From: Psychrobacillus sp. INOP01
GTDB lineage: Bacteria; Bacillota; Bacilli; Bacillales_A; Planococcaceae
NCBI RefSeq assembly: GCF_018140925.1
Contig: NZ_CP073315.1
Location: forward strand, 4,237,979-4,301,978
Reading direction: 5' to 3'
DNA length: 64,000 bases
The translations under genes were made by a program, and so were the position numbers. Below the pieces are notes generated by a model. The model did no database searches and was not told the DNA's origin. It saw nothing but the letters and a program-made list of their open reading frames with translations. Each line of letters begins with the position of its first letter. Position 1 is the stretch's first letter. Positions 58,440 to 64,000 of the stretch are shown here, piece by piece.

Positions 58440-58471
58440 ATTAAACTAACGCGGCAGTTTAGTTGAATAAC
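58440..58471 (+). repeat. Solo core B
   Basis: AAACTAACGCGGCAGTTTAG with TTGAATAAC. Joins the kinase remnant to the next cassette without a linker. Confidence 0.93.
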
Positions 58472-58562
58472 TACTTGAGGAATTATGAAAATAATGAGTA
58501 GGGTTATTATTGCGAAACTTGGTAATATGTGTAAACGTCAAATCTGAAAAGGAGCTGAATTA

Positions 58563-58883
58563 ATGTTAGTAGATGTTTTTTATTATCTAAAATTTTCAAT
58601 TGGTGTTATTATTTTTAGTTTGTTAGTTACATTAATTTTAATATTATTGAAAAAGTCCGTTGTAAGTGGATATTCAGTCAGTATGTTGGTATTTGTTTCT
58701 TGTATCGTATCGGGGGTAAATATGTTTATTTCGGGATATATAGCGGATGAAGTTCCATCTGGAGGAGACCCAATTATCTTCTATATGTTTTTAGTTGTTC
58801 TATTATTAAGTGTAGTAAATATGATTTTAGTTTTTATAAAAACGAAGGAAAAGTTTGGTGAACAAAATATAGTAAATAATTAA
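58563..58883 (+). CDS. Three-helix membrane protein, cassette cargo
   Basis: 106 residues with hydrophobic segments at about 8-29, 36-57 and 73-95 and a short loop ADEVPSGGD between the last two. The C-terminus is basic then polar. ATG 58563 follows AAAAGGAGCTGAATTA. No family recognised. Cassette between cores at 58440 and 58887. Confidence 0.65.
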   Translation: MLVDVFYYLKFSIGVIIFSLLVTLILILLKKSVVSGYSVSMLVFVSCIVSGVNMFISGYIADEVPSGGDPIIFYMFLVVLLLSVVNMILVFIKTKEKFGEQNIVNN

Positions 58884-58886
58884 CGA

Positions 58887-58987
58887 AGTTTGTGAAAAAT
58901 TGTACTTAAACTAATGGGTGCTTTACTTCAAGAAGGAGTAAAGCCTTTTTCTTATTGAACTATAGGAGCAGTTTAGTTGAGGAATAG
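58887..58987 (+). repeat. Full unit with extended leader
   Basis: GTTTGTGAAAAATTGTACTT leader, AACTAATGGGTGCTTTACTT, linker, core B (ACTATAGGAGCAGTTTAGTT). Confidence 0.93.
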
Positions 58988-59086
58988 AATAGTGGTTTTT
59001 TTTGCATTTGACATATTATTCACATTAAGAAGAGGAATAAAAAGAAAGTGCGTCTCTGTATTAAAAAGAAACGCACTTACCAAATA

Positions 59087-59966
59087 TTACTCGTCTTTTA
59101 TAACTATAAAAACACCGCTAAAAATTAAAATTGTACCTATCCAAAATGAAAATCCAATTGTTTCACCTAACAATAGCCAACCTAAAAAGGTCCCGACGAT
59201 TGGTTGGAAGAAAAAGAATAATCCACCGCTAGAAGCATTCATTAATTGGAGACCTTTGTTCCATAATAAAAAACCACCAGCTGTTGAAATAACGCCTAAA
59301 TAAAGTAGTCCTCCTGAAATCGTTGGCTGTAAAACAAGCGATAAGTCTAAATCCTTTAACTTTGGTAGAACAAAGGGCGTCAATAAAATTACAGCAATCA
59401 AAGAAGAATAAGTTGTAAAAACAATTTGTGAATAATGATTAGGAACTTTTTTGATTAAGACGGACATTAATGCCCATGTTAATGCAGCAATTAATAAGTA
59501 AAAGCCACCTAGCTGTTGTGTTCCATCTACTTTGCCATTACCAACAATAATGAACACGCCTACTGTTGCTAGTACAATAGACAAACATTTTTTTGACGTT
59601 ATTTTTTCTTTTAGAATAAAACGTGCAAATATCACCATAAAAGCAGGTGTTGTTGATGTAATAATGGCACCCATTTGAGCCGTTGATAACATCGTGCCAA
59701 TTTCTTGTGTGACAATTGATATGGTATTACCAATAAGACCGACAAGAAAAATAATAAACCAGTCTCGTTTGGCTATTTTCCATGATTGCTTCATGCAAAT
59801 GCCAATAATAGCAAGTACAACTACTGCAATCACATAACGAATCCAGACGAGTTCGAATGGTGGAACAATATCAACTACTACTTTTACTTTTTACTACAAC
59901 ATACATCGCACCCCAAATACTAGCAGCAAGTGATAAAAATAAGGCACCTATTATTTTATTATTCAT
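59087..59966 (-). pseudogene. EamA/DMT-type transporter with a 5' frameshift
   Basis: ATG 59966 behind CGGAGGAAAAAAC starts NNKIIGALFLSLAASIWGAMYVVVK. A duplication of about 7 bases (AGTAAAA) near 59890 then shifts the frame. The rest (IVPPFELVWIRYVIAVVVLAIIG onward, 248 open codons from 59833) is intact, with about nine more helices and two EamA repeats. The family is drug/metabolite exporters of about 300 residues. As it stands the first helix and the rest cannot be made as one protein. Confidence 0.85.
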
Positions 59967-60551
59967 GTTTTTTCCTCCGTTTTTCATAGTTATCTATGTC
60001 CTTAACGGAGAAATGATTTTCTACCATTAAGGAAGAAGAATTGTTGGTACATCTTGTTCAAATAATGGAGAAAACATCATATAAATCATCGCCTTTCTAA
60101 TTTCATTTTTATTGTAGTATATATTAAATATAATAGTATTAATAGCGGGGAGTTGTTAAATTTAACTACTAATCAGTATGAACATGTGACCGTTGGGATA
60201 ATGAGTTTTATAAGGAGACTTTTGAAGATGTATGAGAGCTAATTGCTAACAAACTGCCTTAAGTTTAGATAAGATGGCTCTTATTCTAAATCAGTTCAGT
60301 ATAGTACTGGACTGATCTAGTATAGTTCTTGTCTAAATTTTTCAGCACTGTAAGATGTAGAAAATACAAAAACAGAAAACACTTCACCATTAAAAGGAGA
60401 GAGGATTTATCTATTACAGATGAGTTCTCTTTCTTTTTTCTGTAATGTTTGTCATAAATGTTCAACAAATCTATTTTAATTCTGGGAAAAAATTTTTCTG
60501 TTGCACGAATAAACGAAAATGAATCGTATTATGAAGGGAAGGAGGTTTGGT
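59967..60551. other. Long intergenic stretch, no gene seen
   Basis: Contains an imperfect palindrome around 60288-60315 (ATCAGTTCAGTA...TACTGGACTGAT) and a weak hairpin ending in a T-run near 60394-60442. No gene or core site is visible. Confidence 0.4.
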
Positions 60552-61025
60552 ATGAAAACGTTCGCCGGCTTACGTGTTCATGATATTGTTCAAACTTATA
60601 GTGACACCTTAATACGAATTGCTGTGCAGCAGACAAAAAATATGTCTGAGGCGGAGGATATTGTTCAAGAGGTCTATATGACACTTATGAGACAGAAAAA
60701 GCCCTTCGATAGTGAAGCACATTTAAAGGCTTGGCTCATCAAAGTGATTTTTAATAAATGCAAGGATTACTTTAAGTCTTCTCGCATCAAGAATACGGTA
60801 CCGATAACAGAAGAGATGACGTTTATTGCAAAAGAGGAACAGATTGTTCTCCCTGAGATTTTTGAGTTAAATCACCAAGAGAGGGCCATTGTTTATTTAC
60901 ATTATTACGAAGGCTACACGACTGAAGAAATTGCCAATCTATTAGAGATGAAAATAAACACGGTAGGCTCAAAGTTGAGAAGGGTACGAATGAAGTTAAA
61001 AATTATTTTAGAAGAAGGGAGTTAA
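60552..61025 (+). CDS. ECF-type RNA polymerase sigma factor
   Basis: 157 residues. Region 2: YSDTLIRIAVQQTKNMSEAEDIVQEVYMTLMRQ and LKAWLIKVIFNKCKDYFKS. Region 4: ERAIVYLHYYEGYTTEEIANLLEMKINTVGSKLRRVRMKLK. The start is ATG 60552, behind AAGGAGGTTTGGT; an upstream frame to 60519 has no site. Followed 5 bases later by a membrane protein that should be its regulator. Confidence 0.92.
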   Translation: MKTFAGLRVHDIVQTYSDTLIRIAVQQTKNMSEAEDIVQEVYMTLMRQKKPFDSEAHLKAWLIKVIFNKCKDYFKSSRIKNTVPITEEMTFIAKEEQIVLPEIFELNHQERAIVYLHYYEGYTTEEIANLLEMKINTVGSKLRRVRMKLKIILEEGS

Positions 61026-61030
61026 GTGTG

Positions 61031-61546
61031 ATGAATGCTTATAAGAAAGTGATGAAGCAGATTCATGCTTCCGAAGAATTTAAGAGCAAAATGCAAAAAG
61101 AGATGATGAAATATGAACAAAAAGAGAAGAGGGTTTATATGAAAAATATAAGATTAATGGTTGGAAGTTTAGTAGCTTGTGCCGTAATTGCTGTAGTTGC
61201 TTTAACAAATGCAAACGACGATGCAGCGTTAGATTTGACGGAAAGAATTGTGGTGGATAATTCAGGTCCTGCTGCAAGTGTAATGCTTAATATCGAAGGA
61301 TTCATAACAGAAGTTGGAGAAGATGGACTGAGCTTTACGTTGGATAACGGAATGGAAGTAGTGGTTACAGACGAAACGAAATTAGGGATAGATGGTCCAA
61401 CAGCACCTCCTAAGGAAGAACAGTTATTTGAGCCTAGATTTAGAGTGGGCAATCTAATAGGCGGTTTTACGGAAGATACATCCACAGATCCAGTTACTGC
61501 AACAGTAATTTATACTAACTGGAACTTTGAGAATCCTATTCGATGA
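61031..61546 (+). CDS. Membrane protein paired with the ECF sigma factor (likely anti-sigma)
   Basis: 171 residues. The N-terminal 40 or so are cytoplasmic and charged (MKQIHASEEFKSKMQKEMMKYEQKEKR), as in anti-sigma domains. One transmembrane helix follows (LMVGSLVACAVIAVVAL), then an exported domain with VMLNIEGFITEVGEDGLSFTLDNGMEVVVTDETKLGI, an OB-like segment. The start is ATG 61031, 8 bases after AAGGGAG. Sigma binding is inferred from position and topology. Confidence 0.75.
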   Translation: MNAYKKVMKQIHASEEFKSKMQKEMMKYEQKEKRVYMKNIRLMVGSLVACAVIAVVALTNANDDAALDLTERIVVDNSGPAASVMLNIEGFITEVGEDGLSFTLDNGMEVVVTDETKLGIDGPTAPPKEEQLFEPRFRVGNLIGGFTEDTSTDPVTATVIYTNWNFENPIR

Positions 61547-61550
61547 GGTT

Positions 61551-61583
61551 CTGTTAATAACGGGTGCATTAGTTGAATTATGA
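61551..61583 (+). repeat. Decayed core A
   Basis: TTAATAACGGGTGCATTAGT with TGAATTATG, 5 bases after the stop of the sigma-regulator gene. Confidence 0.75.
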
Positions 61584-61661
61584 AACTGAATACTAAATCG
61601 CAACGTAAGAATCCATTTTGAAAAATCTGTTTTCAAAATGGATTCTAAATAACTCCAGTTT

Positions 61662-61745
61662 TCAACTATGAATAGCATGATTTTCTTTTGCGAATACTTT
61701 CTCTAAATAGATTTCTGTTGTTTCTAACCGTTCATGTCCCAACGA
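61662..61745 (-). pseudogene. C-terminal fragment of a different tyrosine recombinase
   Basis: SLGHERLETTEIYLEKVFAKENHA: the GH and TTxIY(x)xK motif with the nucleophilic Tyr of a phage-type integrase. It is not the same as the array recombinase (MGHEKSETTKIYAQ). The rest of the gene is gone. Confidence 0.75.
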
Positions 61746-61975
61746 TATTATAATGGTCATTATTAACGAAAATAACCAGTTGTACTTAAAACGGCCAATA
61801 CCCTTATATGACAAGGTTTTGACCATTTTTTTATTTTCTACTAAGGTTATGGAAAGAAGGATTAACGCAAAAAGATTGAAAAATCCAGATAAATTAGAAG
61901 AAATAGATGAATAATTGAACAGTCCACGAACCAGTTTGTAAAAGATTGGTGTCGACTTGAAAAAAAGATTGACCA
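61746..61975. other. No gene recognised
   Basis: Minus-strand hydrophobic frames continue from the recombinase fragment but have no family features. Confidence 0.3.
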
Positions 61976-62482
61976 TCTAAATTAAATATAATGGGATTAA
62001 TCTCAAAACCATCCGAGGGAGATTTATATTTATTTAATCAAAAGAATGTTGAAATCAATTCAAAACAGGCAATGCTATTAAGACGTCATAAGATTGGTTA
62101 TTTATTTCAAAATTATGGTTTGGTAGAAGATGAGACAGTAAAATGGAATTTAAATATTGCATTAGAGTACAAAAACTTGTCTAAAAATGAACGACTACAA
62201 AAAATTAAAGAAGCACTAAAAGTTCTCCATTTAGAGAAACTTATGGATAAACAGGTCTATAAGCTAAGTGGAGGAGAACAACAGAGAATAGCGATGCTAA
62301 AACTATATTTACAAGAAAGCCAACTCATATTAGCAGATGAACCCACAGGTTCTTTAGATAAAGAAAATCGGGATGTCATTATACAAATGTTGAAAGATTT
62401 TAAAAACGAGGGTAAAACAATCGCTATTGTTACCCATGATAATTATATTGCTCAAACTTGTAGTAGAGTCATTAATTTATAG
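61976..62482 (+). pseudogene. ABC transporter ATPase lacking its Walker A start
   Basis: About 165 codons from KLNIMGLISKPSEGDLYLFN to the end of an ATPase domain: Q-loop HKIGYLFQNYGLVEDETVKWN, signature LSGGEQQR, Walker B LILADEPTGSLD and H-loop IVTHD. The P-loop (GxSGSGKST) and all upstream residues are missing; the break falls in the Walker A segment. The group resembles bacteriocin/lantibiotic-type exporter ATPases. ATG 61991 is internal and has no ribosome binding site. Confidence 0.83.
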
Positions 62483-62484
62483 CA

Positions 62485-62516
62485 AAAAGGATCTTCAAGT
62501 GAAGGTCCTTTTTCAA
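62485..62516 (+). terminator. Terminator after the ABC fragment
   Basis: AAAAGGATCTTCaagtGAAGGTCCTTTTT, 2 bases after the stop. Confidence 0.85.
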
Positions 62517-62587
62517 TACCGATAACAGGGGTTATGTTAACCTGGTGTGTATGGACTATACCAGCCCGCCCAGCGATCAAATCCAAT

Positions 62588-62626
62588 CTCTTGTTGAACT
62601 AACGAAGCAGGTTAGTTTAAGAAGCA
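62588..62626 (+). repeat. Last core site of the array (solo core B)
   Basis: TTGTTGAACTAACGAAGCAG then GTTAGTTTAAGAAG. No core is seen between here and the right edge. Confidence 0.92.
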
Positions 62627-62775
62627 AAATAATAGGATTTGCGTTTAATTTCCATATACTGTATATTTAATAGAGATATGTTGGTAGTCGAATCTTCAAA
62701 TCTATAGTTCAAAGTTCAAGTGCAACTTTAGCTATTCTACAAGTCTTTATGCGGAAAACCTTCTTTAATTACAAG

Positions 62776-62885
62776 ATTCTCTACCAGTTTTATTTGGAGA
62801 TAATATTGGTACAACTATTACTGCAGTACTTGCTTCTTTAGGGGCAATGTACATAAGAAAATTATTAAATAAAGAAGGTAATCTC
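62776..62885 (+). pseudogene. Fragment of a Na+/phosphate cotransporter-like gene
   Basis: An open stretch encodes DSLPVLFGDNIGTTITAVLASLGAMYIRKLL, matching the NptA/PF02690 repeat (GDNIGTT). It has no start and runs in frame into the penicillin-binding protein start. The rest of the gene is absent. Confidence 0.6.
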
Positions 62886-64000
62886 ATGCGAAAAATTCCC
62901 AATAAACGTGCACAAAGTATGAAAGCTAAACAACGCTCAACTATTACTTTTCGTATGAACGTATTGTTTTTCTCGATATTTATACTTTTTACAATGCTAA
63001 TACTAAGATTAGGCTATTTACAAATCGTTAAAGGAGAAGAATATACGCTTGAATTAGCCCAAGGTGAAGAAATTCCGGTAAATACTAGTGTACCCCGTGG
63101 TCGAATTTTCGATAGTGAAGGACGGATAATGGTTGATAATCTTCCACAACGAGCGATAACGTATACAAAAATGCAAACAACGAAATCAAAAGAAATGTAT
63201 AAAATTGCAGAAACATTAAGTAGTTTAATAGAAAAGAAACCAAACAGTATTACCAAGAGTGATTTGCAGGATTTCTGGTTAACAAAATATCCAGAGGAAG
63301 CACTTGAATTGGTGACAGATAAAGAGCGTAAAGCAATTGAAGCAGATGAAGAATTAGAAAAAAAAGAGCAAAATAGAGCAATCGACCGTTTGACTAGAAG
63401 TAGAATTACGGAAGAACATCTGAATTCTTTTACTCTAGAAGAATTAGAAATCATTGCTATTTATCGAGAAATGGCCTCTGGATATGCATTATCTCCTCAG
63501 ATTATTAAAGGGGATGACGTAAAAGAAGAAGTTACAGTAGAAGAATTTGCACGTGTATCTGAGAGACTAGACGGTTTAGAGGGAGTAAATACTACAACAG
63601 ATTGGAGAAGAGTAAAAACTTCTTCACTAGCTATATTAGGCTCAACTACTTTACCAAAAGTAGGTATTCCAAAAGATCGATTAGATTATTTTCTTTCTCG
63701 AGACTATTCTCGAAATGACCGTGTAGGTACTAGTTATATTGAACAACAATATGAGGAAGTCCTCCAAGGTCAAAAAAGTGTGGCCAAAAATATAACGGAT
63801 GGAAAAGGAAGAGTTATCGATATTCAGACAATTTATGAAGGAAAACCTGGGAAAGATTTAGTGTTAACAATGGACAGTGAAGTTCAATTAGCGCATGAAG
63901 AAATTCTAGCAGAAGAACTACTTAAATTTAGTAAAAACAGTGGTGGTCAATATTTGCAAAATGCATATTTTATCATGATGGATCCTTATACGGGAGAAGT
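62886..64000 (+). CDS. Class B penicillin-binding protein (partial, runs off the right edge)
   Basis: 371 codons of the N-terminal part. A short basic cytoplasmic start, one transmembrane helix (MNVLFFSIFILFTMLILRLGYLQIV, about residues 25-49), then the PBP dimerisation domain: VPRGRIFDSEGRIMVDNLPQRAITY, later YIEQQYEEVLQGQKS and LVLTMDSEVQLAHEEIL. This matches the PBP2/PbpA/PbpH group that cross-links peptidoglycan during elongation. ATG 62886 follows AAGAAGGTAATCTC. The transpeptidase domain lies outside the window. Confidence 0.9.
   Translation, partial: MRKIPNKRAQSMKAKQRSTITFRMNVLFFSIFILFTMLILRLGYLQIVKGEEYTLELAQGEEIPVNTSVPRGRIFDSEGRIMVDNLPQRAITYTKMQTTKSKEMYKIAETLSSLIEKKPNSITKSDLQDFWLTKYPEEALELVTDKERKAIEADEELEKKEQNRAIDRLTRSRITEEHLNSFTLEELEIIAIYREMASGYALSPQIIKGDDVKEEVTVEEFARVSERLDGLEGVNTTTDWRRVKTSSLAILGSTTLPKVGIPKDRLDYFLSRDYSRNDRVGTSYIEQQYEEVLQGQKSVAKNITDGKGRVIDIQTIYEGKPGKDLVLTMDSEVQLAHEEILAEELLKFSKNSGGQYLQNAYFIMMDPYTGE

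Noticed and set aside
2461..62626. CRISPR array
   Set aside because: Repeats are spread 0.1-4 kb apart with genes between them, vary in sequence and have no uniform short spacers; no cas genes are seen.
2461..62626. Classical integron (IntI/attC)
   Set aside because: The recombinase lacks the IntI-specific insertion between the Lys and HxxR motifs, cassettes appear to carry promoters and terminators, and the mapped exchange point is at the core centre rather than at G^TT. Kept only as an analogy.
2461..62626. Prophage
   Set aside because: No capsid, terminase, portal, tail or lysis genes are present; the recombinases sit among unrelated single genes.
1..64000. tRNA or rRNA genes
   Set aside because: I saw no tRNA-like TTCGA loop and CCA-bearing acceptor pairing and no rRNA motifs; this was by eye only, so a tRNA scan would be needed to be sure.

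Overview
The window is low-GC DNA with Gram-positive ribosome binding sites (many TTG and GTG starts), a ydaO-type c-di-AMP riboswitch, tandem TPP riboswitches, Ktr/KimA potassium genes, a CotA-like spore-coat laccase and ECF sigma factors. This points to an endospore-forming Bacillales, probably Bacillaceae or Planococcaceae (Lysinibacillus/Psychrobacillus-like); the genus is inference.

The main feature is a long array of gene cassettes from about 2.4 to 62.6 kb. About 59 copies of a short recombination-site-like repeat separate mostly single-gene, mostly plus-strand cassettes. Each core site is an imperfect palindrome of about 29 bp: a left arm ending AACTAACG, a variable centre of about 6 bp, and a right arm TTAGTT. 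Core A (centre GGTGCT) lies just after a gene. Core B (centres such as CAGCAG, CGGCAG, GGGCAG) lies just before the next gene. A and B are usually joined by a linker of about 40-50 bp that forms an intrinsic terminator or a GGCTGCC/GGGTAGC stem, giving a unit of about 85 bp. Solo cores, A/B hybrids and inverted cores also occur. Two cassettes are present twice, and their duplicated segments end at the core centres.

A XerC/D-type tyrosine recombinase (279 aa, all catalytic residues present) is encoded on the minus strand at 21295-22134. Decayed copies lie at 16684-17528, 46079-46886 and 33252-33340. It lacks the extra domain of integron integrases. It is the best candidate for the enzyme that moves the cassettes, so the locus looks like an integron analogue, or a dif-module-like system, in a Firmicute.

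Layout. 0-2 kb: Qnr-like pentapeptide protein and type A chloramphenicol acetyltransferase. 2-9.7 kb: small lipoprotein and membrane cassettes, a broken cotA and an aldo/keto reductase. 9.9-13 kb: ktrA, a ktrB deletion remnant and kimA behind a c-di-AMP riboswitch. 13.4-15.4 kb: ornithine cyclodeaminase-like and threonine dehydratase-like pair. 15.6-29.4 kb: dense array (DUF3953 twice, cold-shock-like, recombinases, Nudix, MccF-like peptidase, RidA, lipoproteins, AraC-type regulator, ANT(6)-like adenylyltransferase, DUF4181). 29.8-33.8 kb: TetR/MFS/luciferase-like monooxygenase/SnoaL. 34-41 kb: DUF4279, VOC, the thiamine operon tenA-thiM-thiD-thiE behind two TPP riboswitches, and an epimerase divergent from a LysR regulator. 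41-62.6 kb: second dense array stretch with a LacI regulator, Clp_N-GNAT fusion, methyltransferase, two ECF sigma/regulator pairs, VOC, GNAT, a WapI-like protein, a secreted nuclease and many small membrane proteins. The right edge holds an ABC ATPase fragment and the start of a class B penicillin-binding protein.

Linkers often end in terminators and several cassettes carry their own extended -10 promoter, so cassettes look like independent expression units rather than promoterless integron cassettes. Many cassettes are broken (nonsense codons, frameshifts, truncation at a core), as expected of an old array that still shuffles.
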